From: Nematostella vectensis
Taxonomy: Eukaryota > Cnidaria > Anthozoa > Actiniaria > Edwardsiidae
Direction of reading: 5' to 3'
DNA: 64,000 nt
NCBI RefSeq assembly: GCF_932526225.1
Contig: NC_064044.1
Coordinates: forward strand, 13,951,453-14,015,452
Made by a program: the position numbers and the translations under genes. The notes beneath the pieces are model-generated. The model ran no database searches. It was not told the origin of the DNA and saw nothing but the letters and a program-made list of their open reading frames with translations. Shown here piece by piece: positions 1-11,130 of the stretch. Every line of letters starts with the position of its first letter. Position 1 is the stretch's first letter.

Positions 1-2061
1 CTTGATTTATGTTTAATGAATGGCGACGTAGTTGGGCAAGCACAGACACATGTAATGATGGGTACACTGCACCTGTCTCAAAGTAACTACGATAAGGCTA
101 TGGAGTGCTACCAACAAGCGCGAGATAAGTACGAGAAGAATGGTAGCACGTATAGCCAAAATAAGCAATCAATATTGTATTGGATGATGGCTGAAGTGAA
201 TTTTTTTCGTCTTAACTACAAGGAGGCACTTGAGTACTTCCGGCTTGCAGAAAATTATTCTCCGAAAACTAGAACTCGCTTACTTTCTAATATATACCAG
301 GGTATCGGCAAGTTGTATGTCTGTATGTACCAGTTTGGAGATGCGGAATCGTATCTTTTAAAAAGCTTCATTTGTTACGAGCAAATCTTCACTAATCTTG
401 GAAAGCTAGAAGACGTAAAAACTAATATCGTAGATACCTATATTGAGGCATATCACTGGCTAGTCTTTGTGTCAGTTGTACTCGGGAAAAAGAGCCAAGC
501 CTTGTTGGTGTCAGAGCAAGGAAGATCGCGCGCCCTTAGTGAAAACCTTCAAACCAAATATGGACTTCAAGGAGATGCAACAAAGAGCTCATTAGACCAA
601 GAAGTATGTTTGTTAGTCAGTGGTACCTCGCCCTCGTTTGTTGTTGTATCATTGAGTGATAAATACCTTCACTTATTCACTCTCTCATCTCTAACTCCGT
701 TAGTTGTACATCCCGCAGCAATGAAAATGACAGATGAAGCGGAACAATGGCTATCTCTTTTCAGATACCTGATCAACAAAGTTATATGTGATGCAAATCT
801 GCACGTCCGTCAAAATCGCGATGATACTTTTGAAGACAGATCGCTGGACCTGGACTATGATGACGAGTCTGAACAACAACACGTACTGACAGAACTCGCA
901 AGGGTAACACTAGGGTCCAAGGGCTCAGAGAAGACGAATGAAATCGGAGGCGAATCAAGCGGAAACAGAAAAGACAAGAGTGTCGCCAAGATGTGGGGCG
1001 GAGATAGTGAGTGTCACCTTGCTACCAGGTCTCCTTTACCACATACCACAGGAAAACCGAAGGCGAGTGACGAGGGTACTAGCGGTAAAGTACCACAGGA
1101 GCACGAAGAAGACGTCTGTTCGCCACTCCCAATAGGCAGTGCCGAGACACAGAGAGGGTCCGGTCTACTAAAAGAACTGTACCGGATACTAATTGAACCA
1201 ATTGAGAAGGAACTCACCCAAGTTGAAGTCGTGTTTGTTCCTGAAGGAGTTACGTTCATGGTTCCATTCGGCGCTCTGCAGTCGCCAGACGGGAGATTCC
1301 TCGCTGAGAAAAAGGCAATTCGTACTGGCCCATCACTCACTACTCTTAAGTTACTGCGAGAATGTCCTGAAGACAAGCACTGCAGACGTGGTGTACTTGT
1401 CGTTGCGAATCCAAGATCGAACGCAAACGTATTTACACGCAACAGGAATGGAGCCGACGTGGTGATGTCTTTTCACGAGAGGTTTGCAAATCTCCCTGCA
1501 GCAAGTAAGGAAGCTATCAAGATCAGAGAAATACTTCCCGACGTGACATGTTTGATCGAGTACCAAGCGACCAAGAATGCGGTGATGCAGAGTCTCCAGA
1601 AAGGCGTCGGTGTTATCCACATCGCTTCGCACGGTGACTCAAAGACGGGTGAAATATTAGTCGCACCAGAACCACGCATGGATAAGCATGATATCGCCGA
1701 AAAAGAGGAATACCTCCTGACGATGAAGGAAATCAGCTCGTGTCAGATCAACGCAAGTCTGGTCGTGCTCAGCTGCTGTCATAGCGGCAGAGGCCAGATC
1801 AGAGCCGAGGGCGTGATGGGTCTGGCGCGAGCGTTCCTCGCTGCAGGAGCTCGCTCCGTGCTCGCAACGCTGTGGACTATTGGCGACAATGCCACACTGG
1901 AGTTCATGGAGCGCTTTTATCGTCACCTGGCCAGCGGATTGTCAACTAGTGCCAGTCTCAAGCGGACAATCCGGGACACCATCTCAATGAATGATAAATA
2001 CAGCCACCCCTATTACTGGGGCGCGTTTGTTCTCGTCGGTGATGACGTCACTATACGGTAG
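1..2061 (+). CDS. TPR-CHAT protein, copy 1 (5' end outside window)
   Basis: This is the C-terminal two-thirds of a tetratricopeptide-repeat protein ending in a CHAT (caspase HetF associated with TPRs) protease domain. The frame is open from base 1, so the gene begins upstream of the window. The visible part has the last TPR-like helical pairs, the block reading SEQGRSRALSEN that usually joins TPRs to CHAT, an acidic low-complexity linker (about bases 820-1150), and the CHAT domain to the stop. The predicted catalytic His is in HIASHGD (His codon 1630-1632) and the Cys in LSCCHSG (codon 1777-1779). CHAT proteases share the caspase/separase fold and often act in immunity or programmed cell death in other organisms; the role in this animal is unknown. 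It differs from copies 2 and 3 at several sites where it matches copy 4. Family assignment is firm; function is inferred. Confidence 0.85.
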   Translation, partial: LDLCLMNGDVVGQAQTHVMMGTLHLSQSNYDKAMECYQQARDKYEKNGSTYSQNKQSILYWMMAEVNFFRLNYKEALEYFRLAENYSPKTRTRLLSNIYQGIGKLYVCMYQFGDAESYLLKSFICYEQIFTNLGKLEDVKTNIVDTYIEAYHWLVFVSVVLGKKSQALLVSEQGRSRALSENLQTKYGLQGDATKSSLDQEVCLLVSGTSPSFVVVSLSDKYLHLFTLSSLTPLVVHPAAMKMTDEAEQWLSLFRYLINKVICDANLHVRQNRDDTFEDRSLDLDYDDESEQQHVLTELARVTLGSKGSEKTNEIGGESSGNRKDKSVAKMWGGDSECHLATRSPLPHTTGKPKASDEGTSGKVPQEHEEDVCSPLPIGSAETQRGSGLLKELYRILIEPIEKELTQVEVVFVPEGVTFMVPFGALQSPDGRFLAEKKAIRTGPSLTTLKLLRECPEDKHCRRGVLVVANPRSNANVFTRNRNGADVVMSFHERFANLPAASKEAIKIREILPDVTCLIEYQATKNAVMQSLQKGVGVIHIASHGDSKTGEILVAPEPRMDKHDIAEKEEYLLTMKEISSCQINASLVVLSCCHSGRGQIRAEGVMGLARAFLAAGARSVLATLWTIGDNATLEFMERFYRHLASGLSTSASLKRTIRDTISMNDKYSHPYYWGAFVLVGDDVTIR

Positions 2062-2210
2062 AGACGTAGAAGGAAAGTTTCAAGAAACTCTGGAACCCTG
2101 CAACACAGGGAACTCGGAGGAGTAAGCTCAGCTTGACTTGTTTTCATATTCGTTTTCATATTCGTAGCTTATCTATGAAACAATCTAGTTGAGTGTAACC
2201 AAGTTAACAA

Positions 2211-2216
2211 AATAAA
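2211..2216 (+). promoter_or_regulatory. Possible poly(A) signal of copy 1
   Basis: AATAAA lies 150 bases after the copy 1 stop, in a 3' flank shared by all four copies. Copy 2 keeps the same hexamer at 19949-19954. In copies 3 and 4 the corresponding bases read AATACA, so the signal, if used, would be lost there. Confidence 0.35.
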
Positions 2217-2980
2217 ACAAAAAGGTTGTGAACAGGCACGTACCCAGGATTGGCTGAGGATTGGTGCGCAGTCATAGGAATCATTTAGAAAAAGCACAGT
2301 ATTCGAAGATTTCTTAATAAGAAATGACCCCCTTTTGGGCCACAAAGAGGGGGGGGGGATGCGTGCGCATTCTGCGGAGGGAGCGAATGTTTTTTGAGGG
2401 AACCCTTAAAAGCATTCACGAAGGCTTGTATTCTTTGATAATAATAACCGAGTTAAATTTCACTTTGCTAATTCCGCTTATTAATCAAATCCAGATTATT
2501 AGTAAATAATCACAAAATTTAATTCTTCTTAGAATGTAAGAAATCCATTGCTATAACTGCAGATTAAGATACGGTTTTTCATCTTTTTTCTTTATTAATT
2601 ATTATAAAGTATATCCTATATTTTGATGCTCTTTGCATAGGATCAAATAAGTATAATAATAATGATATTAATTGTATAGTAGAGACTAGTGTTTGGCCAT
2701 ATTATAGTATTTGTAGGAATAGAAGAGGAAATAAAATGTAAATACAAGTGTTGGACCCGCTGTTACAACTGCAGACGCAGATGTAGATGTTACACCTACA
2801 TTGCTGCGTCCACGCTATCGTTCCTTTTATAACATACCGCTACAGATCGGTACCCAGGGTTTTTCATGAGGTGGGGAGGGGGGGGGGGGGTTCGAAAACC
2901 TAAGAAAGTGAACCTTTTCACTGGAGGAAGAAGGGCGGAAATGTTTTATGTTCTAGGGATAACACCGTTCTCATGATGTT

Positions 2981-3181
2981 GCGCGCGCATCCCAAATACA
3001 ATAGACTGGCGGGCCACAGCTGATCTGAAATGGCGTACAAAGTGGAGTTTACAGACGAAGCTCTAGAAAGTGCTGACATAGTGCTTCTTTTGCAGTGTTT
3101 TGGACCTAGAGTCAAATTTCCCTTTGTCCGCATCATTTTGGATCAGCTATGGCCCGCCAGTCTGTGGCATTTTGGACGCGC
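2981..3181. repeat. Foldback element, unit A copy
   Basis: Two imperfect inverted arms of about 40 bp share the core ACTGGCGGGCCA and the flanking CAGCTGATC/GATCAGCT. They enclose about 115 bp. The same structure follows each TPR-CHAT gene. It may be an old foldback transposon or a structured 3' regulatory segment. The open frame starting at ATG 3030 inside it is not conserved as protein between units. Confidence 0.5.
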
Positions 3182-4125
3182 ACGGAAGATCACAAAAACG
3201 GTTCTTGTACCTGTCGCTGTTGGGATATCGCAAATGCACAAATGTTCTTATAATAATAAGCACGTGATAAGGGGGGGGGGGGGGGGGGGGTTTAGGGCAT
3301 GCTTTCTCCCTGGGACTTTCAACTCCTGCATTTTCCACAAGCTTTATAAACGACAATTCTTCAGGGGAAGATCCCTATAAATTACTTCAGGAATAGCACT
3401 CCTACTCATGCCGCATGTCCGCTGCTATAAAATCAAGTACCACTGCCAGCTGGGGCGAAATAACTAAGGGAAAATGGTCAGCTAAATGGGTAAACGAATC
3501 CAAGCTCAAAGTTGTAGCCTGAGGCCTTTTCCACCTGTGTGCATTACTACGCGACCACCGGAACTCGATCGGCGATTGGAGAATCGCCAATTCCAGCGGT
3601 AGCGTAGCAATTCATACAGTGATATATTCTTTCTGTATTTTAGGTACAAATTTTGTTTTACCTCGGATATTTGGGGGGGGAGGTGTGGGTAAATTTTGCT
3701 CTCTCAAAGCTGTTGTTATACATGTCACTGGATTTACTAGTGACTAAAGCTAATATCATACATTTATCATTGCTTTGAGCACATACATGTGTGACCGGGT
3801 GGTATTTTGGGTTATTTTAGATTTTGCAAAAACTTTAAGTAAGCGATTTTTGGATTGCGATTATAATTGTTTTACGTATTTTACTGATTGTTTCTCAAAC
3901 GTGATTCTAATTCGATCCGTTCACGTTTAGGAATTTATTTTCAACATGTTTCAAATTCCTTTAGATTAGTATCAATAGCTTGATAGTGCTAATTAAATCA
4001 AGAAAGCGTCCTTTTACCATTTCCCAGGAAGATTAGTTTCTAAATTTGACAGGACAATGGACGCTGAGTAATTTGAACGGTAGTAAATGTTAGCGTCCCT
4101 AGAAAAATGCGCGTCCCCAAGCGAG

Positions 4126-4132
4126 TATAAAA
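4126..4132 (+). promoter_or_regulatory. TATA-like motif, unit A (downstream exon lost)
   Basis: GAGTATAAAAGC is conserved in all four units. In units B, C and D it is followed by a possible transcribed exon ending in GTAAGT. Here sequence jumps from the T-run after the TATA motif to DNA that lies about 0.7 kb further on in unit B, so the exon is gone. Confidence 0.35.
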
Positions 4133-4379
4133 GCAGCTGTTTTTACAGTATTAGTTAGTTTTTTTTTTAATTTGAAATAATAGCTTAAGATTGTATTCAT
4201 CTTTATCTGTACTCTATATCAACCCCACGGAAAATATTATTATCAATATAGCAGATTTTACTGTTGGATGATTGAAAATGTAATTCAAGTGGATTTAGTT
4301 CGAAAATTAAAAATACGCCACCAAATTTTTTCGGCAGTAAAAGATTCGTACCACTAACCCAGAGACTGAAACTATCGGC

Positions 4380-4475
4380 TCATTCCTTTGGAGTCTCCTC
4401 AGCTGGTGCCTCATCTTGCGCAGGCGCGGTATCTTGTTCTACTGGGGCCTCGCTTGCAGGCTGGTCTGTCGGAGC
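4380..4475 (-). pseudogene. Remnant of Pro/Ala/Glu-rich exon, unit A
   Basis: On the minus strand this matches the 3' part of an exon seen complete in units B and C, ending in ...EETPKE and TGA. The 5' part, with its splice acceptor, was removed by a deletion whose breakpoint is near 4475. What follows resembles sequence found about 0.9 kb further on in unit B. The gene it belongs to is not recognised. Confidence 0.35.
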
Positions 4476-5415
4476 TGGGTCTGTCTGGTTGTGCTTTTCT
4501 CTTGCTCGTAATCCTATGCACGTCTTCAGAATGTCTAAATGATTAAATTAAGTGTATTTTTTTCTTCTTTCCTTCTTTCGTTTTTAGAGCAAGCTACCAA
4601 CATACTGACAGCAATGTTTCATTTATAGAATTTATGTGATTACGATGACTTGGGAGGCACAATTCCCGCCCTGTCCTTGAGGAACTAATTGAAGCAGATG
4701 AATTGCAAATTTCATATGGAATAAAAGAATGGATTACCATAATGACTTTCACCTCGTAATTATGCTGAAAACTGACACAAAACAAGTAAAGTTAAAGGTG
4801 CTTTCCAATTTTGCCAGTATAGACGTTAACAAATAATGAAATTATTAGTATCTGTGCACAACATGGTGGCATCATTTGTGTGGTTTTATTACTCGATATT
4901 CCATAATAATGAAATATTCAATATTCACGAGAAGTATCTAAGTGTTTATTTAGGCGACAATATCTCCAAAAATATTTGTCCGATTTCTGGGAAATGAAAG
5001 GGTTGTTTAGAGGAGGGTATGATAATTGTATGTGATTCAGAACAACTTGTGCTTGATATGAAACAGCGAACAGTTCCACCAACAATCATACACTAGAAAA
5101 TTGATACCACACACTAAAAATTCAAGATCTTTCTCCGATTTTCCTATAAATGGCACCCATAAAATCCTGATAAATAAAGGACAATAAAAGTGATCACAAT
5201 ATGGGAGTAGTGGTTTTATTTCCCTGATCCCGGGAAAATCACTGTCATTTTAAGCTCAAACGGCGAATCAAGCAAATCACGCCGTATGTAATAAACCTTG
5301 ATAAGATCACATAGTTATTAAGTTAGTGTTAACGCCTTTCGCTTAGTTACAATATTAGCAACAACATTCAAATTTGTGTTTACTGAAATTTGATACTTTA
5401 GCGTCACCACGCGCA

Positions 5416-5541
5416 TATATAAGTCGACTCGCGTCCTTTTTGGCCAGTTCCTACCTGGTATATTCAAGGCAAGCATTTCTAGCAGTGTCTAGTGGTACAA
5501 TCTTTGGTTTAATTTAGAGCCAAGCGGGAACGATATGTAAG
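5416..5541 (+). promoter_or_regulatory. TATA motif and possible first exon with GTAAGT donor
   Basis: TATATAAG at 5416 is followed about 115 bases later by a good splice donor, GTAAGT (5536-5541). No coding frame is seen in the would-be exon, so it would be untranslated. The donor part is kept in unit B (24635-24640) and unit C (50698-50703), but the TATA motif and about 220 bp around it are missing there. A real transcript is possible, not shown. Confidence 0.3.
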
Positions 5542-6439
5542 TACCCATTATATTGTTCATCAGGCTTAGTGTCCGTTGGTGGGTCATATATGTTTACATG
5601 TGCGAGATTATCATCTACAATGTACAATCTACGACTTTATTACAAATCTTCTGGAAATGCAACAGCTAGAGAGATCTATTTTACAGGGACGCCCACTCTA
5701 GGTTAGAGAGCATGAGGTTCTAACAATTTGGTCTTTATGCCTTGACTGCATGTAAGTTGTTTAGGATAATTATGCAATTTATGTTCTACTTTATTCCATG
5801 ATTAGAGTTCAAATATTATTGTAAGCTCTACCAGGGCCACAAAGGCACATTTATGCATGTATGTTTTTTCCCACGCGCTTTTGATGTAAAATTCCTAATT
5901 TTAGATTCAATTAATTATATTTCACTTTACGATCGTTTTACAATAAAATCACCATAATCATCGAGTTGGTTTTCCGTGGTTTTCCGTATTTTCGACCCGT
6001 AAAATTCGCCGCTCAATTTTCCCGACTTTGGCTGGCCCAGTGGCATATAAAGTTTGGAACTCCTTCCCAGGCCGCTCGCGCTGGTCATAGTTACACCGCA
6101 GTTGTAAATAAGTTTATCCGAACGGAAAAGTACGGATTTCTATCAAAGTATCCAATCATAAACTATAGAAGAAAGACTGCCATAATGCAGAGCTCCAGAC
6201 AGTCGCACTCAAATAACGGAGATATCATTCTCGAAATGTATGTAGAAATCATTACACATTCCTGTAAATGGTTAATTGTTTGGCATCTTTATGGAAACAT
6301 TTAGCACGAAAAACGGTATCCGGCAATCGCTGATTGGAGCGGAACTATATATAAACATTCTGTTTTCCTTCTGTTGGAATTTGCTGGTCAAAGAAGATAT
6401 CTCTATTATCCAGAAAGAGTGCGATTTTTTGTGATAACA

Positions 6440-6492
6440 ATCCACGTCCGCCATTTTGATCGTCATAGCGCGCAGTGAAATGCGCATGCGCA
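6440..6492. promoter_or_regulatory. YY1-like and NRF-1-like sites, unit A
   Basis: CCGCCATTTTG, a YY1-type core, lies about 30 bases before the palindrome TGCGCATGCGCA (6481-6492), a perfect NRF-1-type site. Together they look like a CpG-type core promoter. Unit B has the palindrome broken (GCGCAAGCGC). Unit C keeps the palindrome at 51591-51602 but has lost the YY1 part. Confidence 0.3.
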
Positions 6493-6631
6493 ACAGAATA
6501 GTCCCTTTTTGCACGACTAAGGCATGAGAATAAAAAAAATAAATAAATAAGAACTTCAAACAAAGCTTGGGATAGAGTAAAAATTTGATCATTGTTCAAT
6601 TTAATTTGTTTAATCATAACCTTTTCATAAC

Positions 6632-7300
6632 TAGATTCCTGTGTATTTTCCTCTTGAGAAAGACATGACGCAATGCTTTTGCATACTAATAAGGGGAGTC
6701 CCCGCCAATCTGACTTTCACTTTCGCTAGTAGAATTTCCTGTTTGAGTGTTTAGCGGGGCTCACATTTACTCAGTTCACTGGCTTTTGGACTTATAGAGC
6801 CTGCACCGCCTAACTCATCAATAGCAGGCTTCATCATTTCTTTATTGCATTAGCTTCCGCCAAAACCAGCACAAGCGGTAAGCTGATTTGTCGGTTGTGA
6901 TTCCGTTCTCTTATTTGCTAGTGTCATGGCTATTTTATCTTCTCACTTTTGTAATTGTGTAGTTCCAGAAAATATCCATACCCCCCATGGAGGGATTTTG
7001 AAACTCCGGAGGGGGTGGGGGGTGAAACTCCCAGGAATTTCCAGAGGGGAAGACGGGTGAAATGTCCTTTTTCCTTCATAGTTGCCGTATTTATTTTTTT
7101 TCCAGCGGGTTGGAAATTCCAGAGGGGTGGGGGTTCATACCTCAGAACCCCTCCTTGGGGGAGGGGGTATGAATATTTTCTAGAACTACACATTCAGCCT
7201 TCGCATAGCCGTTTTCACCCGATCGACTTGTACAATAAGGACTTAAATCATCAATCAGGATTTGACACGAGTGGTGGGTATTGAGTGCTTTCTCAGTAAA
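6632..7300. repeat. Internal duplication, left copy (unit A)
   Basis: This segment and 8798-9270 are diverged copies of one another. Both begin with CCTGTGTATTTTCCTCTTGA, then share the AATAAGGGGAGTCCC block, the GGCTTTTGGACTTATAGA block, CACAAGCGGTAAGCTGA and CAGCCTTCG. The left copy carries the MITE at 6957-7191 and the right copy does not. The duplication predates the whole tandem array because units B and C have both copies. Confidence 0.6.
6957..7191. mobile_element. 235-bp MITE with GTGTAGTTC termini, unit A
   Basis: The terminal inverted repeats are about 30 bp with only a few mismatches, starting GTGTAGTTCC. Both ends are flanked by ATT, a probable 3-bp target duplication. The interior is G-rich with repeated GGAATTCC/AATTCCAGAGGGG blocks. 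It encodes nothing. The superfamily is not certain; a 3-bp target suggests a Harbinger-type mobiliser. It sits at the same site in units B and C, so it inserted before the tandem duplication. Confidence 0.6.
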
Positions 7301-7346
7301 AATTCGTAGACAGCATTTAGCGTTCCATGGTAATTCTCTAGGGTTA

Positions 7347-7500
7347 GGGGGGCACGATATAAGAGACATTAAGAAAACTGGGGGGGGGGGCACGATTAAA
7401 GAGACCTCAGAAAACTTGGGGGGGGGGCACGATATAAGAGACCTTAGAAAACTGGGGGGGGGGGGGGGCACGATATAAGAGACATTAAGAAAACTGGAAG
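7347..7500. repeat. G-rich minisatellite, unit A (about 5 copies)
   Basis: The repeat is about 34-40 bp: a run of 6-13 G, then CACGATATAAGAGACCTTAG and AAAACTGG. Length variation is mostly in the G run. Unit B lacks the array and unit C has about 24 copies. Confidence 0.85.
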
Positions 7501-8521
7501 AGGGGGTCACAGCCATATTTGTAACATATCACAGGCGTTCCATGGGTTTGCCTTCGTTGATGTAGAATTGCACAGTCTATTTGTCATCATCTCTCGTAAT
7601 ATGTGTGGTCTGAAATGAAGATCGATCTTTGTGTCTTGTGTGTTTTGTTTACATTCGTTTTAAGGCAAATAGAGAATAGGAGCCAAGGCCAGCAACTCTC
7701 GAATAATCAACGCGTCAGATATCGCATACAAGATCAAATCTAACTTTAGACGATCATGCTGATCATGAAGTCGGGCCAGCTCCATGAAAGTGGAATAAAA
7801 ATGCGTAATAAACATTTTATGAAATAAAAGATTGTAAGGAAATTGGTGTTTAATAAATCGTTTAATTGTCATCATCGCAATTTACAATGAAAAAGAACAA
7901 CTTATTGATTTACTATAGTAAATAAGCTGTAAAAATATAAATAAGTCATTTTTTTATGCTTTCCATTGTTATGAACAATGAGGACATCTGCATCATAAAT
8001 GTTACCTCTTATGATACTCAGGGATAACTTTGCACGCTTTGCACCTTTGGGCCTCCTGTGCTATCGGACCTCATGATATCTATGACCTCACGTGGTTGCG
8101 TTCGTAAAGCATCATGGGGACTATATACGACGTTACCAGATAGATTGAAGAAAAGGTAAAACCATAGTCGGGTCGCCTATGGCTAGCCCCACTAAACCCC
8201 ATACTTGAAGCCGAAGTGCACTTCTGTTCAAACATACCTTGGCGCTGATTGGCTAATCTAAACCATGTTGCATTCCTAAGTATTCCTTTGAGAACTGAAC
8301 AAGGAAGGGATGTCTAGAGGTCAGAGACTTAGCTCCAACACGCCAATTCTCGAGTAGAAAGGAATTAGGGGCGAGCGTGAAACGCGCCAGGAATAAAGAC
8401 CAAAAACCCGTTGATCTGCCTGAAGTATTCGGTATTTTTATGTTTCTTGTCATACCTTTCACAACACGGGCACAGAACAAATTGCAGATATACATATAAT
8501 ACCACAAGTATCCCAGTCAAC

Positions 8522-8539
8522 CCTGCGCTCAGGATCTAG
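8522..8539. mobile_element. Helitron-like 3' terminus, unit A first copy
   Basis: A short hairpin CCTGCGCTCAGG is followed by AT and CTAG, with T next. This matches the hairpin-CTRR-T rule of Helitron ends. The preceding about 100 bases resemble those before the stronger end at 12784. The 5' terminus could not be placed, and no Rep/helicase gene is present, so any element is non-autonomous. Confidence 0.35.
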
Positions 8540-8797
8540 TTTTAGACTCCCCCTTGCCCCTATAGGTCTAGGAGCGTCGAGTTTTGCATTTCTTAACCAG
8601 TAGGAATTTTTTCCTGTTGCAACAAAGAACTCTCAAAATCTCGATGGTATCATGAGAAGATGAACTGTTTTAAAAAACAACAACAATCATTTGTTGCACT
8701 TTGAATCTCATAACCTTAATTTCCTAGCATATCATACCATACCCCAGTTGAATCTGTCTATATTAGGTTCTAAAACGCATATTATTATGGATAGATA

Positions 8798-9270
8798 CCT
8801 GTGTATTTTCCTCTTGAGAAAGCCTGGTACCCACATGACGTAATGTTTCTGCATACTAATAAGGGGAGTCCCCCGCCAATCCTTTCACTTTCACTTAGTA
8901 GAATTTCCTTTTTGCGTGTTTAGCGAGGTTCACATTTACTGGCTTTTGGACTTATAGAACCTGCGTGTTACCGTCTACCATCGCTTAAATTGTCAATAGC
9001 AAGCTTCATCATTGTATTGACATTTTAGCGTCAATAGCCAACACAAGCGGTAAGCTGAATTTGGTTGTCGGTTGTGACTCCGTTACTTGGTTGCTTGTGT
9101 TATGGCTAACTTTTCCTCTGTCTTTTGAACCTCAGCCTTCGTGAAGCCGTCTTCATTCGCTCGACTTGTGCAAAGAGAGCTTTATCACTTCTTTTTTGTT
9201 CTTTTCACCTCCGGGATTTGATTTGATTGGTGAGTACCTTCTCAGTTAAATGTCGTAATCAGCACTAGCG
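8798..9270. repeat. Internal duplication, right copy (unit A)
   Basis: This is the diverged partner of 6632-7300, without the MITE. It serves as an approximate empty site for it. Counterparts lie at about 27200-27660 in unit B and, truncated, at about 54548-54805 in unit C. Confidence 0.6.
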
Positions 9271-10223
9271 AGCCCTGCTAATTCTCTCCTGTTTCACTGT
9301 CTTTTCTCCCTTCGCCTAATAGGCTAGATTAAACACACAATACTGTTTGTAATATAGATAAACATATATATTGGGTACATAGATTTATAGGTTGTATATT
9401 AACATTAAAATAAATATAGGACATATACCGTAATGATTTGAATATGCGCCCTCTTTTAAATAAGCGTCACTCTCAAAACAATATGCAAAAAATGAGAGCC
9501 CCTACTGAAGCGAGGCTATAGTTCTGTATGTTTGCCAGATTATGCAAAAATCGGGCGAATTCTTTGGCTCCAACATTTCACGAGTTTGTTGCTTTTTAGC
9601 GCATTTGGGTCCCATATCAACTCTAATTTCCAACTCTTTCGCACCTAATAACATCTTGCGCGTAAGTTAATCTAAGAAGAAACCTGTTTCATAGTTTGTT
9701 GTTGATAAAAGGAAATTATATTTCTAAGAAGATAGAGAAACCCTGTTCGCACCATGGAACTACCATGGTTGTACCACGGTTAGGATACTTTGTCAGCGAT
9801 TTCTTAATAAAATAACCAAAAATGCATTCCCAATTTGTATTGAATATTGTATTCAGCGAATAAAATATCTCTAACCTTTGTGCGAAATGTCTCCTGCCTC
9901 CCAATTCAGCGAAATCCTTTTTCGTTATATTTCTATTTCTCTTGTCTAAAAACCCACGCGATGGTTGTTTTCAACTCTTCAAACATTTGAACAGTACTGA
10001 GTAACCATAGCGTCTTGAGTGTTCGTGACTAGCCCGAACGCTCTCCGAGCCTAACTTCGTATTTAGGTTCTATATAAAATAGGAAGGGAGTGAAGCAACG
10101 CTCGATTCCATTGTTCGAAAACCTGCCTAGTTACGGCCAATGTTGTGATGTTGGTGTGAGACATGATTGATGAGTGACAGCTCACTTTCTCTTTGAACTT
10201 TTACCTCGCTGCCGACACACGCC

Positions 10224-10273
10224 TACCCTGGTCCCAGAGCCTTGAGCATCTCCAAGGCTCTGGGACCAGGGTA
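10224..10273. mobile_element. 50-bp palindromic MITE with 9-bp target duplication, unit A
   Basis: A near-perfect hairpin opens TACCCTGGTCCCAGAGCC and closes with its complement around a loop of about 10 bases. It is flanked on both sides by ACACACGCC, a 9-bp duplication. The compact form suggests a minimal MITE mobilised in trans by a transposase making 8-9 bp targets (hAT or MULE type). Unit B has the same insertion at 28649-28698. Confidence 0.65.
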
Positions 10274-11130
10274 ACACACGCCCGACCTCATATAAGCATT
10301 TTTCTTACAAGATGTATCTAGCCCACCGTTCTACGTTATTGCAATGCCTAGTTACCAGAATACTTTCTGCATAATTTAAAACTGTGTCATGGCCGCCATC
10401 TTAAATCTTAAGATTCCAGCTCTCAGATCAATGTTATTTGTGGAGTTAAAGGCCCGATTCGCGATTCGATAACTGTATATTTTACCATAGCCTCAATTTC
10501 TACCAAGTTATTGTGGAAAATTATCTCAGCTTGGATTGATTTCGCTTTATTTACTTGTGTTAATACATTTGCAACCCGAATAGACCCGATACACGTGAGG
10601 GTCGAGATTAGAGTTAATGTGCTGACTGCTTTACACTTACACATACAGTTTACCTTAAGACTTAATTGAATGTGCACTGGACACTCATGAATGGTCTTGA
10701 GGTATTTACCTTTATTGCTTTATCTATTTTGAAGTTGAAGTAGTTTGAAGTAGTTTGTCGATGAATGAATTCCAAAGAATAGGCTACTTAGATCGGACAC
10801 TTGACCGGGTACTCATAAGATGAATTTTATTTTCTTACTATAAAATATCTTAATCTCTGTCATTGAATGTCATATCATTTTTACCACTTCGATTCCAATT
10901 AAGTACAGAATATGTGTGACTTAAATTGAGACAAGTTCCATCAGAATATCAAGCAGTTTTCATCAATACTTAAGTGTCAAAAGTCTTGCACTAGAACAGT
11001 TAAAATCCTGCTGCTTTGGCTTTGGTATCTATTTAGAGGTAAACATAAAAATTAAGTCTATGAAAATTATTTTGGTACTTTGGCGCTTTTTTTTTTGGGT
11101 GCTTCCTTTAGATGAGTATTGTTATTTTCC

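Noticed and set aside
1014-1442. Long minus-strand open frame inside the CHAT region, repeated in all copies
   Set aside because: It is antisense to clear protein homology and is conserved only because the sense strand is.
3030-3380. Open frame starting MAYKVEFTDEA in all four units
   Set aside because: Residue changes between units are mostly non-silent, the C-terminal end differs in each, and it lies across the foldback arms.
4594-4785. 63-codon minus-strand frame in units A and B
   Set aside because: Short, no domain, and interrupted or shifted in unit C.
5966-6304. 112-codon frame starting MVFRGFPYF in units A and C
   Set aside because: Unit B has an in-frame TAG, changes are not silent, and there is no recognisable domain.
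8253-8507. 84-codon minus-strand frame repeated in units A, B and C
   Set aside because: It lies in the Helitron-like repeat, whose diverged partner near 29897-30172 does not keep the frame.
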